Below are positions 20,291-28,529 of a stretch of 64,000 nt of DNA, in pieces (within the stretch, counting starts at the first letter, position 1; each line of letters begins with the position of its first letter). Below the pieces are notes generated by a model, which saw only the letters and a list, made by a program, of their open reading frames with translations, did not search any database and had not been told where the DNA came from. Both the position numbers and the translations under genes were made by a program. The stretch spans positions 1 through 64,000 of the forward strand of contig NZ_FOCI01000018.1 in the NCBI RefSeq assembly GCF_900110065.1, written 5' to 3'. Origin of the DNA: Loktanella fryxellensis. Its GTDB lineage: Bacteria; Pseudomonadota; Alphaproteobacteria; Rhodobacterales; Rhodobacteraceae.

Positions 20291-21295
20291 GTGACGCACA
20301 AGCCCATCACGCTCGTGGCCATCGTCGTCACCTACAACCGGCTGCACCAGTTGCAGATCACCCTGCCCGCCCTGCGCGATCAGGCGGTGGACCATATCGT
20401 CGTGGTGGACAACGCCAGCACCGATGCCACGCCCCGGTGGCTGGCGGATCAGACCTGCGCCCGCGTCCATGTGCTGAGCCTGCCCACCAATACCGGCGGT
20501 GCCGGCGGGTTCGAGGCGGGGATGGCTTACGCCCGCGACCATCTTTCGCCCGACTGGGTCGTGCTGATGGACGACGACGCCCGGCCAGAGGCTGGTGCGA
20601 TGGCCCGGTTCAGAGACGATCTGCCCACATTAGAGACTGGTTTTCCCGACCTCGGCGTGGTCGTCGCCAGCGTGTTCTATCCCAATGGCACCCTGTGCGA
20701 GATGAACCGTCCGTCACGCAATCCGTTCTGGCACCCGCGTCTGTTCGCCCGCACCCTGCTGCGCGGGACGCGGTCGGGGTTCCATCTGACCGATGCGGAC
20801 TTCGCCCCCGACGCGCCTGCCATCCCGATCGACGTGGCGTCCTTCGTGGGCTATTTCGTCAACGCCCGGGCATGGGAAAAGGCCGGCCTGCCCGAAGGCG
20901 GGCTGTTCATCTACGGCGACGACGTGCTCTATTCCCTGCGCCTGCGCCGGGCGGGGTTCGCCATGGCCTTTACGCCGGCGATCCGCTTCGTGCACGACTG
21001 CGGCACCATGGGCGACGGCTTTGTCTATCGGCCGTTATGGAAGATCTACTACCACTGCCGCAACGGCGTGGACATCGCGCGACAGGCGGCGGGCCCGCTG
21101 ATCTTTCCCGCAGCACTCGTCTATTACACGCTGATCTGGTGGCGGCGCGGGCGACACTGCACCGGGGATGAACGGCGTCTCTACTATCGCCTCATGCGGA
21201 TGGGCCTGCGCGACGGGCTGATGGGTCGCCGTGGCCGGGCCCCGGCGGTTCACGATCTGGCGCAGGCACTGGCAGCACCCGCACCAAAGGCGTAG
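20291..21295 (+). CDS. Family 2 glycosyltransferase, possibly galactofuranosyl
   Basis: A GT-A glycosyltransferase of 334 residues if started at GTG 20291, directly before ITLVAIVVTYNRLHQL. Further motifs are VVVDNASTDATP, NTGGAGGFEAGM, VLMDDDARPE (DxD) and the C-terminal GDDVLYSLRLRRAG, a pattern shared with GlfT/rhamnosyl-type transferases. The start is uncertain: the frame is open back into glf, and no ATG fits between. Being 22 bases after glf it is probably co-transcribed and a natural user of UDP-galactofuranose, but this rests on context. Confidence 0.8.
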   Translation: MTHKPITLVAIVVTYNRLHQLQITLPALRDQAVDHIVVVDNASTDATPRWLADQTCARVHVLSLPTNTGGAGGFEAGMAYARDHLSPDWVVLMDDDARPEAGAMARFRDDLPTLETGFPDLGVVVASVFYPNGTLCEMNRPSRNPFWHPRLFARTLLRGTRSGFHLTDADFAPDAPAIPIDVASFVGYFVNARAWEKAGLPEGGLFIYGDDVLYSLRLRRAGFAMAFTPAIRFVHDCGTMGDGFVYRPLWKIYYHCRNGVDIARQAAGPLIFPAALVYYTLIWWRRGRHCTGDERRLYYRLMRMGLRDGLMGRRGRAPAVHDLAQALAAPAPKA

Positions 21296-21323
21296 ATTGC
21301 GCCGAACGCTTTGAGGAAAATGT

Positions 21324-22685
21324 ATGTCGAAAGACCTCGACCCTTTCGAGATGGCCAAGAACGAGACGTCCGACAAGTCGCATGACTCGCTCGCGGCCGC
21401 GCAGGACATCATCGAGAAGCAGAAGAAGCATATCGAGAAATTCCGCGTCTCGTACTATGAAAACCTGAAGGAAATTAAACGCCTCAAACATGAAGTGTCA
21501 GAGGCAGACCAGACCCTCAAGGACAGTCTGGCCGTTGTCCGTCCAGTCGCGCGCCCCGTGAGGATGCGCAAGCGGCACTATGGCTTGGTGGCCAGTTTTG
21601 CGGGGATCGTCCTGCTGCCCATCGGCCTTTGCGCGGGGTATCTCTACGCGATCGCCGCGGATCAATATGCGTCGACCATGGCTTTTACCGTCCGGTCCGA
21701 GGATGTGTCATCCTCTGCGGCGGACCTGCTGGGCGGGATCGGTGCGGGACTGGCCGGCGGCGTCGGCGGATCCACGGGGACCGATGCGGACATCCTGTAC
21801 GAATTCATGCACAGCCCCGACATGGTGCGCAGGGTCCTGACACAGGTCGACCTGCCGCAGGTCTACGGCGTGCATCTGGACACGGATCCGGTCTTTGCCT
21901 TCGATCCCGACGGCACGATCGAGGATCTGACCGGTTACTGGACCCGGATGGTCACGATCTCCTACGACAGCACCTCGCGCCTGATGGAGGTGACGACGCG
22001 TGCCTTCACCCCCGAGGACGCGCGCACCATCGCCGAGACGATCTTTGCCGAGAGCAGCCGGATGATCAACGAGCTGTCGGACATCGCCCGCATCGACGGT
22101 ACCCGCTATGCACAGGAGGATCTCGACACCGCCGTCGCACGCCTCAAGTCCGCGCGAGAGGCCCTGACCCAGTTCCGACTGGAGAACGAGATCGTCGACG
22201 TGGACGCCGACATCCAGAGCCAGATGGGTCTGCTGGCGGGTCTGCAGACCCAGCAAACCGAGGCTCTGATCGAGCTCGACCTGCTGACCGACAGCGCCCG
22301 CCCGGACGATCCGCGGCTGGATCAGGCACAGCGGCGTCTGGCGGTGATCGAGCAGCGCATCGCCGAGGAACGCCGCAAGTTCGGTGCGGGCGGTGCAGGC
22401 CCCAGCGGCGAAAGCTATGCCAATACCGTGGCCCAGTTCGAAAGCCTGAGCGTGGACCGCGAATTCGCGGAACTGGCCTATGCGTCCGCACTATCAGCGT
22501 TCGACACCGCCAAGGCCGAGGCCAACCGCCAAAGCCGCTATCTGGCCGCCTACATCACGCCGACACTGGCCCAGCAGGCGGAATACCCACGCCGTCTGGT
22601 CCTTACCGGAACCGTAGCGCTGTTCGCGCTGCTGATCTGGATCGTCAGCAGTTTGGTCTATTACGCACTGCGCGAACGGCGCTGA
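21324..22685 (+). CDS. kpsE: KpsE-type capsule export inner-membrane protein
   Basis: A 453-residue polysaccharide co-polymerase-like protein without a kinase domain. A soluble N-terminus with a charged helix (residues ~25-68) precedes membrane helix 1 (~87-110). A periplasmic domain with long coiled coils (YAQEDLDTAVARLKSAREAL; QAQRRLAVIEQRIAEERRK) leads to helix 2 (~424-446). This matches KpsE/CtrB/BexC, which bridge the ABC exporter and the outer-membrane channel. GAGG lies seven bases before the ATG. kpsT follows after ten bases. Confidence 0.9.
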   Translation: MSKDLDPFEMAKNETSDKSHDSLAAAQDIIEKQKKHIEKFRVSYYENLKEIKRLKHEVSEADQTLKDSLAVVRPVARPVRMRKRHYGLVASFAGIVLLPIGLCAGYLYAIAADQYASTMAFTVRSEDVSSSAADLLGGIGAGLAGGVGGSTGTDADILYEFMHSPDMVRRVLTQVDLPQVYGVHLDTDPVFAFDPDGTIEDLTGYWTRMVTISYDSTSRLMEVTTRAFTPEDARTIAETIFAESSRMINELSDIARIDGTRYAQEDLDTAVARLKSAREALTQFRLENEIVDVDADIQSQMGLLAGLQTQQTEALIELDLLTDSARPDDPRLDQAQRRLAVIEQRIAEERRKFGAGGAGPSGESYANTVAQFESLSVDREFAELAYASALSAFDTAKAEANRQSRYLAAYITPTLAQQAEYPRRLVLTGTVALFALLIWIVSSLVYYALRERR

Positions 22686-22695
22686 GGGCTGACCG

Positions 22696-23364
22696 GTGAT
22701 CCAGTTCCAGAACGTCACCAAGAGCTTTCGCACCGGCAACACGCGCAAGGTCGTCGCCGACAACATCAACGTGACGTTTCCCACCGGGCGCATCGTCGGC
22801 CTTCTGGGTCGCAACGGCGCGGGCAAATCGACGATGATGAACATGATCGGTGGGACGATGAACCCCGACCGCGGACGTGTGCGCACGACCGGCACCGTGT
22901 CCTGGCCCGTCGGCCTGTCGGGTGGGTTCCACCGGGACATGACCGGCGCCCAGAATACCCGGTTCATTGCACGGGTCTACGGCGTGGACAGCGATGACCT
23001 GCTGGCCTTCGTCGAGGATTTTGCCGAACTCGGCGGGCATTTTCACGAACCCATCCGCAACTATTCCTCGGGCATGAAATCGCGGTTGGCCTTCGGTGTG
23101 TCGGTGGGCATCCCCTTCGACACCTATCTGGTGGACGAGGTGACGGCCGTCGGTGATGCCATCTTCAAGCGCAAGAGCCGGCTGGTGTTCATGCACCGCA
23201 TGATGACGGCGGGTGCCGTGATGGTGTCGCACTCCATGGGTCAGATCCGTCAGATGTGCAACGCGGGCGCCGTCCTGGAACATGGGCGCCTGACGTTCTT
23301 CGACGACATCGAGGAAGCGATCGAGGCACATCACCGCAACATGGGCACCGGCGAAGAGGACTGA
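22696..23364 (+). CDS. kpsT: KpsT-type polysaccharide ABC exporter ATPase
   Basis: A 222-residue ATPase. Walker A GRNGAGKST is at 38-46, the signature is the diverged SSGMKSRL (124-131) typical of KpsT/Wzt, Walker B TYLVDE at 143-148, and the switch His in MVSHSM. It lacks the C-terminal carbohydrate-binding extension of Wzt, so it belongs to the capsule (KpsT) type. The start is GTG at 22696, with GAGGG eight bases upstream. It powers export through KpsM. The first parS-like site lies 25 bases after the stop. Confidence 0.9.
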   Translation: MIQFQNVTKSFRTGNTRKVVADNINVTFPTGRIVGLLGRNGAGKSTMMNMIGGTMNPDRGRVRTTGTVSWPVGLSGGFHRDMTGAQNTRFIARVYGVDSDDLLAFVEDFAELGGHFHEPIRNYSSGMKSRLAFGVSVGIPFDTYLVDEVTAVGDAIFKRKSRLVFMHRMMTAGAVMVSHSMGQIRQMCNAGAVLEHGRLTFFDDIEEAIEAHHRNMGTGEED

Positions 23365-23389
23365 TGTTCGCCCTGTCGCTGCTGCTCAT

Positions 23390-23414
23390 GTTTCGCATGC
23401 GAAACATATTATGT
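23390..23414. other. Probable parS centromere site 1
   Basis: GTTTCGCATGCGAAAC is a perfect 16-bp palindrome (20 bp when extended to 23388-23407), followed by ATATTATGT. The same palindrome and tail recur at 24621-24645 on the other side of parB, with one changed base pair. Location and symmetry fit a ParB-binding centromere. It does not match the GTTNNCNNNNGNNAAC palindrome of repABC plasmids. Confidence 0.65.
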
Positions 23415-23476
23415 TAAATAAAATGGATGCCACAGCATTTTTCAGACACTATATGTCCTGAATAGGCTCTATATCG

Positions 23477-24565
23477 TCATAGATCCCGCAGCGCAGCCGT
23501 CAGGCGTGCGACGAAATCCTGGTCCTGCAGGGCAGGGCCGGTCAGACGCAGACTGCCATCCCGTTCGATCCGCAGCAACAGACCCTGACACAGGGGTTCA
23601 GGCTCTGAAACAGGAGCGGATCGCATCGGTGTAGGGCGCGGGGCCACAACAGGGTCAACCTGCGACGGGGTTACCGCATCGCCTGTGGCCACCGGACCGG
23701 CCATGCACCCCTGAATGATCTGACCTTCGCGTGCGGCGTCCCTGTCAGGTTCTACCGCCAGTGCCATGGCCAGCCTTACCGTCAACGCCGCATCTGCATC
23801 CAGAGCCTGCACAAGGGCCAGACCGCTGCGTTCGGTCAGCGCTGTGGGGTGGCGCAGCACATCGTCGAGCTGCCGTACCAATGTGATGAAGGCATTGATC
23901 TTGGAGCGTTTGGAGCGGGACACGGCGGCGAAGAGATGCGTCAGGGCCAGCCGGTCGCTGCGGAACACGCCACGGTCCACGGAGCGGGCGACAATGCGGG
24001 CGCGTTCATAGAACGACAGGCCGACACGAATCTCGTTTTCTTCGACCATCGCGACATAGGCTGCGGCCGCATCGGCAGGCGTACGTACCAACGCCAGAAC
24101 AGTGTCAAATACAGGGCTTTCAGACTCTGACTGAAGCCCTCGCAACGCCCCCAACCGCCGCCAGCCAGAGATCAGGCCGTAGCGTCCGCCGTCCAGTGCC
24201 ACCACCTCGATCGCGGTCTGCTGGCCCCGCTGGCGCAGGCTTTCGCGCAGGACGGCCATTTCATCCGGGTCGGTCGCCATCCGGTCGCGGACTAGATGGT
24301 TTTCGTCGATCAGATGCAGCGGCAGGCGCTGGATCAGCCGCCCTTCGGTGCGGGCGGCGGTCAGGGTCTGGGTCACCTCGGCCAGCGCATTACTGCTGGC
24401 AGCGTCATGGGCGACGTCCGCAATGGGGGGTCTGACAGACCCGAACCCCCTGGTCAGACCCGGTTGTGCCGTGGTCGGCGCTGTCGACCTCACCTCCGGT
24501 GCTGTCCCCCCGTCGACCGCTTCGGTGCCGAGCGTGATCGGCATCAGACGCTTACGCTTGGCCAT
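23477..24565 (-). CDS. parB: ParB-family plasmid partition protein
   Basis: A 362-residue ParB. A basic N-terminus (MAKRKRL) and a disordered linker precede the ParB/Srx domain: LIQRLPLHLIDENHLVRDR, FGLISGWRRLGAL-like GRYGLISGWRRL and VEENEIRVGLSFYERARI, the CTP-binding and arginine-patch regions. A helix-turn-helix follows (LTHLFAAVSRSKRSKINAFITLVRQL). The last ~90 residues are a Pro/Val-rich linker and a small dimerisation domain. It would bind the two flanking palindromes and be positioned by ParA. It reads in the same direction as parA, 90 bases downstream. Confidence 0.9.
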   Translation of the reverse strand: MAKRKRLMPITLGTEAVDGGTAPEVRSTAPTTAQPGLTRGFGSVRPPIADVAHDAASSNALAEVTQTLTAARTEGRLIQRLPLHLIDENHLVRDRMATDPDEMAVLRESLRQRGQQTAIEVVALDGGRYGLISGWRRLGALRGLQSESESPVFDTVLALVRTPADAAAAYVAMVEENEIRVGLSFYERARIVARSVDRGVFRSDRLALTHLFAAVSRSKRSKINAFITLVRQLDDVLRHPTALTERSGLALVQALDADAALTVRLAMALAVEPDRDAAREGQIIQGCMAGPVATGDAVTPSQVDPVVAPRPTPMRSAPVSEPEPLCQGLLLRIERDGSLRLTGPALQDQDFVARLTAALRDL

Positions 24566-24620
24566 GGCTCGATCCTTTCACAACGCAGAGCACTGACGCC
24601 GCACAGACGACACCCCGCAG

Positions 24621-24645
24621 GTTTCGCACGCGAAACATATTATGT
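24621..24645. other. Probable parS centromere site 2
   Basis: GTTTCGCACGCGAAAC followed by ATATTATGT, matching the site at 23390-23414 at 24 of 25 positions. It lies in the 90-base gap between parA and parB, between the parA stop and the parB start, so it may also let ParB control its own expression. Confidence 0.65.
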
Positions 24646-24655
24646 AATACATCCA

Positions 24656-26041
24656 TCATTCCGCCGCCGCCTGCTGCGCCAGCTCGTCCCGCCGCCATGC
24701 GCCCAGAAGCAGGGTCTTGAAGGCGGCATAGGTCGCATCGAACGTCTCGCGTCCGCGGGCGTAGGTCTCGCGGTTGAAGTCGCGGTAGTCCGCTTCGTAG
24801 ATGCCCTGCACCTGTTCGCCCGCCTGACCGATCAGTGCGGTGAAGTCCTGACGGTGGGGCGACAGGGTGCGCCCGAGGTAGGCCTGCATCAGCCCCGCCA
24901 GTTCCGCCTGCTGGTTGCCGTCATAGCGGGTGACCACTGCGCGGACCGCGTCCCACTGGAACGCCATCTCGGGTCGCCCCAGCGCGCGGGCCGCCAGGTT
25001 CTCGCCGTCCTCGATGGACTGGAACGTGGTCGCCAGCATGTCGAAGAAGCGCCCCGTGCTGTCGAATTCCAGAAAGCTCGCGCCCACCGGGACCAGCAGG
25101 ATGTCGGCGGCGGCGAGGCCATTGATCGTGAGGTAGCCGAGCGCCGGTGGCGTGTCGATGAAGACGACATCGTAGGCATCCAAGATGCCGTCCGCTTCCA
25201 GCGTGTCGGTCAGCGCATCCCACAGCTTCCAGCCGCGGCCCTGCATCCGCCAGACGGGAACCTGAAACTCTGCCCAGTAGAGGTTCAGCTGCGCCCCGAT
25301 CAGGTCGATATTGGGCCAGTGCGTCTTCTGCACCAAGGATTGCGCCGTGACCCCCAGCGCCTCGGTCAGGGTGTCGTCCAGCGGCACGGGCGCGTCGCCA
25401 CGGTCAAGGCGGCGCTGGTTGTCCGATTGCAGGTGGCGGGCATAGTGGCGCGCGAGCAGCGGGAACACGGTCTGCCATTCGTCGGCCACGGTGCCGCCGA
25501 ACACGGATGTCATGCTCGCCTGACTGTCGAGGTCGATCACCAGCACGCGGTAGCCGTCCAGCGCCGCCGACATCGCCAGATGGGCGGCGGTCGAGGTCTT
25601 GCCGACGCCGCCCTTGAAGTTGGCGACGGCGACCATTTTCGCGGGCAGCCCCTTGGGCCGCCACGGCTGGTATTCCTTGGCCTTGGACCCTTCGGCGCCG
25701 AAGCGCGCACGCAGCACCAGCACCTCGTCCAGGGTAAACCACTTGGCACCGCCCTCCGTCTCGCTCGCGCCCTGCGGCCAGTCGGGATGCTGCTTCAGCA
25801 CGCGACGGAAATGGGCCTGTGCGACGGGGATCAGATAGCGCGTGATCTCCCACGTGGAAAAGAGGCGCAGGTGCCGTCGGCCATCCTCGGCCAGACCGCG
25901 CCCTGCCAGATCGTCGCGACCGGCCCGTGCGCGCGTCGCGATGTCGGCGAATCCGGCGGTCGTCACCGCATCGTCGAGGTCGGCCATCGCCGCATCGGGG
26001 ATGATGCGGAAATAGGGGGGAAGGGGGATCGCGTTGCTCAT
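24656..26041 (-). CDS. parA: ParA-family partition ATPase
   Basis: A 461-residue ParA of the long type Ia class. The N-terminal ~130 residues include a predicted DNA-binding region (HLRLFSTWEITRYLI; KWFTLDEVLVLRARFG). The deviant Walker A NFKGGVGKTS has the signature lysine K143 and K148; VIDLDSQASMTSVFG (A') and VVFIDTPPALGYLT (Walker B) follow. It would segregate the replicon by ATP-dependent nucleoid binding and probably represses its own promoter. It is divergent from repA across the origin region. A short A+T-rich promoter region lies immediately upstream of its ATG. Confidence 0.95.
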   Translation of the reverse strand: MSNAIPLPPYFRIIPDAAMADLDDAVTTAGFADIATRARAGRDDLAGRGLAEDGRRHLRLFSTWEITRYLIPVAQAHFRRVLKQHPDWPQGASETEGGAKWFTLDEVLVLRARFGAEGSKAKEYQPWRPKGLPAKMVAVANFKGGVGKTSTAAHLAMSAALDGYRVLVIDLDSQASMTSVFGGTVADEWQTVFPLLARHYARHLQSDNQRRLDRGDAPVPLDDTLTEALGVTAQSLVQKTHWPNIDLIGAQLNLYWAEFQVPVWRMQGRGWKLWDALTDTLEADGILDAYDVVFIDTPPALGYLTINGLAAADILLVPVGASFLEFDSTGRFFDMLATTFQSIEDGENLAARALGRPEMAFQWDAVRAVVTRYDGNQQAELAGLMQAYLGRTLSPHRQDFTALIGQAGEQVQGIYEADYRDFNRETYARGRETFDATYAAFKTLLLGAWRRDELAQQAAAE

Positions 26042-26279
26042 GGCCTGCCTCTTGTGCGGTCTTTTTTACAAGATACCACAAAACACAGCACATGAAACGA
26101 AAAGCTGCACATCACCTGCTTTTCTCAGCATTTTATGGGGGTTTTGCTGGATGCGGCGCCTGTGTGCGAAGGGCTGCAAAAATAGAGCGTGTGTTATATT
26201 CGGTTAGTTGATCGTTATGTCATACGGCCCTGTCGGCAAAGCACTGATATGGGCTGCATAAATGCGTCGGTGGAACACC

Positions 26280-26345
26280 GTTGCGACTCCGATACCCCGA
26301 AGCGGCGACTCTGATCCCACGAGGCTGCGACTCCGATCCTCCGAT
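26280..26345 (+). repeat. Three 22-bp iterons
   Basis: Three head-to-tail 22-base units start at 26280, 26302 and 26324 and share GCGACTCYGATCC-like cores (TGCGACTCCGATACC, GGCGACTCTGATCCC, TGCGACTCCGATCCT). A decayed fourth unit may start at 26346 (CTGGCGCTCT). Two helical turns of spacing puts each core on the same face of the DNA, as expected for binding of RepA. Confidence 0.8.
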
Positions 26346-26366
26346 CTGGCGCTCTTTACAGACGCC

Positions 26367-26375
26367 TGTGGATAA
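26367..26375 (-). promoter_or_regulatory. DnaA box
   Basis: TGTGGATAA, the exact reverse complement of the consensus DnaA box TTATCCACA, 21 bases after the last iteron and 104 bases before the repA start. It indicates that host DnaA helps open this origin. Confidence 0.7.
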
Positions 26376-26479
26376 CTCTAGGGTGTCAGTGAAACCACGA
26401 AGTCACTTCGGGTGCGTCCGGCAACGACCGGACAGGGCAGCAGGCCCCCGCAGAATGGGGCACAGATACGGGCACGGGC

Positions 26480-27496
26480 ATGACGGCACTGGCACAGGGC
26501 ACCCACGGGGGCCATCCCGCGGATTTTTTCGTGTGCGACATCTTCGATGCCGCACCCAAGACCGACATGGGCGGCATGGAGCATCCGATGTTCTCGCTGT
26601 CCACGCGGCCCGACCGGACGATCCGCCACTATGCCCGTGGCGACACTCGCATCACCGTGACGCCGAGCGTGCGGGGCCGGGCGACCATCCACGACAAGGA
26701 CATCCTGATCTACTGCATCAGCCAGCTGATGGCGGCGCTGAACGCGGGCCGCACCATCGCGCGCAAGCTGACGCTGACCGCCCACGACCTGCTGATCGCC
26801 ACCCGGCGCGACACGGGCGGCGACAGCTACGTGCGGCTGGTCGAGGCCTTCGAGCGGCTGGCCGGCACACGCATCACCACCAACATCGTCACGGGCGATC
26901 AAGAGACGACCAGCGGCTTCGGTCTGATCGAGGCGTGGGAGATCGTGCGTAAGTCACGCGCCACCAGGGGCGGTCCGGCGGGCCGCATGGTCAGCGTCAG
27001 CGTGACCCTGTCGGACTGGCTGTTCCGGGCGGTGCAGGCGAAATCGGTGCTGACCTTGAGCCGCGACTACTTCACCCTGCGCAAGCCGCTGGAGCGGCGC
27101 ATCTACGAGATCGCGCGCAAGCATTGCGGCCAGCAGCGCCTGTGGCGCGCCTCCGTCGCCACCCTGCACGAGAAGGCGGGCTCCGACGCCCCCTTGCGGG
27201 TGTTCCGCGCCGCGCTGCGCCGGATGATTCAGACGAACGGCCTGCCGGACTACGTGCTGTCTGAGGAGACGGGCGACATCATTTGCGTCACCCGCCGCGG
27301 CATGGGCCCCGATCAGGCGGGCCTGGCACCGCTGAGATCCGACACGCTGGACGACGCCCGCCGCATGGCCCCCGGCATGGACGTGCACGCGCTCGAGGCG
27401 GAATGGCGCGGCTTCTGGGTCACCTCCGGCCGTCCCGTCCTGCGCAGCGCCGATGCCGCCTTCCTCGGCTGGCTCAAGGGTCGCGTTACGCGCTGA
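26480..27496 (+). CDS. repA: RepA-type replication initiator
   Basis: A 338-residue initiator resembling the alphaproteobacterial replication initiator protein A family (RPA). Recognisable stretches are MFSLSTRPDRTIRHYARG, VRGRATIHDKDILIYCISQL, SYVRLVEAFERLAGTRI and SRDYFTLRKPLERRIYEIARKHCG, which form two winged-helix DNA-binding domains. It would bind the iterons just upstream and start replication. In Roseobacter-group bacteria such RepA replicons often carry polysaccharide or biofilm genes. The gene converges on a DUF2793 gene; a G+C-rich repeat element lies between. Confidence 0.9.
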   Translation: MTALAQGTHGGHPADFFVCDIFDAAPKTDMGGMEHPMFSLSTRPDRTIRHYARGDTRITVTPSVRGRATIHDKDILIYCISQLMAALNAGRTIARKLTLTAHDLLIATRRDTGGDSYVRLVEAFERLAGTRITTNIVTGDQETTSGFGLIEAWEIVRKSRATRGGPAGRMVSVSVTLSDWLFRAVQAKSVLTLSRDYFTLRKPLERRIYEIARKHCGQQRLWRASVATLHEKAGSDAPLRVFRAALRRMIQTNGLPDYVLSEETGDIICVTRRGMGPDQAGLAPLRSDTLDDARRMAPGMDVHALEAEWRGFWVTSGRPVLRSADAAFLGWLKGRVTR

Positions 27497-27504
27497 CCCC
27501 CCGG

Positions 27505-27562
27505 CTTCTTCTGGTCGAAAATATCCCGGGGGACGGCGCAGCCGGGGGGCAGCGCCCCCTCC
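27505..27562. repeat. Rhodobacterales-type intergenic repeat with hairpin
   Basis: The element has a C/T-rich leader, TCGAAAATATCCCGGGGG (27524-27541 region) and a stem GGGGGC-AGC-GCCCCC. From memory, closely similar elements recur between genes of many Rhodobacteraceae. Its place between convergent genes suggests a bidirectional terminator or 3'-end stabiliser. Confidence 0.5.
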
Positions 27563-27573
27563 GACGTAGGCCC

Positions 27574-28332
27574 TCAGAACAGGTCGCGCCAGACCGTGCC
27601 ATCCCAGCAGCGCAGCCTGTTGGTCGCGTCGTCGTAATACACCATCCCGCGCAGGGGCACCGCCGGCACAGCCCCCGGCACCAGCCGCGCGAACTGGTGC
27701 AGCATCACACCCCCCGTCGCCCCCTGTGCGGTCAGCGCCGTGCGCCAGGTGGCTCCGTCGGCGCTGACCTTGAGGGTCAGGTCGTCGGTACCCGCCAGAC
27801 CCAGCTCGGCGCGACCCGAAAACCCGGTCTGATACAGCAGGCTGCCCGTGTCGGTGGTCGCGGCCTTGTTCACCTTGATCTGATGGCCGCCGCCTGCGTG
27901 GGTGAACAGCGTGGCGGGCGCCGCCACGCTGAGGCGGTTGGTGGCGTCCGCCGTGGCACCGATCCCCAGCAGCGGCACGCTGCCCGGCATCCCGCCCACC
28001 GCGTCCCAGGCGCTGCCGGTCCAGACCCGCAGCACGCCGTCGCCCAGACCCCAGGCACGCCAGCCCGGGCGCGGGCTCTGATGGGTCCAGCCGCCCGCCG
28101 CAAACGTGGCGATGCGCCATCCCAGTCCGGCCCAGACCCCGGTGGGCGTGGCCCCCAGCGCCCAGACGTCGCCTTCGAACGGACTGGCGGGGGGCGTCGT
28201 GGCACCGAAGGCCTGCACGGCCAGTTGCACCACCGTATCCAGCCGTTCGAGGGCGTCGTTGTGGGTCACATGCTTTTGCGCCTGTGCGGCCGCGATGAAC
28301 GGCAGGCCAAGGCGCGGGGTCAGGGTCGTCAT
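27574..28332 (-). CDS. DUF2793 protein, phage/GTA tail-fibre-like
   Basis: A 252-residue protein starting MTTLTPRLGLPFIAAAQAQKHVTHNDALERLD, the diagnostic N-terminus of DUF2793. The middle (FEGDVWALGATPTGVWAGL, WRIATFAAGGWTH) and the C-terminus (RGMVYYDDATNRLRCWDGTVWRDL) resemble structural fibre proteins. DUF2793 proteins occur in prophages and gene transfer agents of Rhodobacteraceae, where they are linked to tail fibres. GAGGAG lies about eight bases before the ATG. No other phage gene is adjacent; it sits alone between repA and ridA. Confidence 0.8.
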   Translation of the reverse strand: MTTLTPRLGLPFIAAAQAQKHVTHNDALERLDTVVQLAVQAFGATTPPASPFEGDVWALGATPTGVWAGLGWRIATFAAGGWTHQSPRPGWRAWGLGDGVLRVWTGSAWDAVGGMPGSVPLLGIGATADATNRLSVAAPATLFTHAGGGHQIKVNKAATTDTGSLLYQTGFSGRAELGLAGTDDLTLKVSADGATWRTALTAQGATGGVMLHQFARLVPGAVPAVPLRGMVYYDDATNRLRCWDGTVWRDLF

Positions 28333-28379
28333 GGGGGCACTCCTCATTGGGGCGGGTGGGGCTGCCCGCGATCTGTGCA

Positions 28380-28398
28380 GGGTCCGGTGAACGGACCC
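28380..28398. promoter_or_regulatory. Perfect inverted repeat between DUF2793 gene and ridA
   Basis: GGGTCCG (28380-28386) and CGGACCC (28392-28398) form a seven-base perfect stem around a five-base loop in the divergent gap. Because it precedes both genes it is more likely an operator or 5'-leader hairpin than a terminator. No regulator is assigned. Confidence 0.35.
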
Positions 28399-28529
28399 TT
28401 GCCGGTGCGCCCGCCCACAGGTGCGCCTGCGCAACGCACCCGTGCGGCATCCGGGGTGGTTGCTGTTGAACGCCCCCATGCGGCGTGACAGGCTGACGCG
28501 AACCAAATCTCCAGCTCCGGACCCCTGCC

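Larger units (their letters stand above)
26042..26479. other. Replication origin and parA/repA control region
   Basis: A 438-base gap between divergent parA and repA and markedly A+T-richer at its parA side than the rest of the window. It holds three iterons (26280-26345), a perfect DnaA box (26367-26375) and a near-direct repeat GGGCTGCAAAAAT (26171-26183) / GGGCTGCATAAAT (26251-26263). Arrangement of iterons, DnaA box and initiator gene is the classic layout of an iteron-regulated origin. Confidence 0.75.

Noticed and set aside
23388-23407. repABC-type parS
   Set aside because: The palindrome has G and C at positions where the repABC consensus needs C and G; it is treated as a distinct ParB site.
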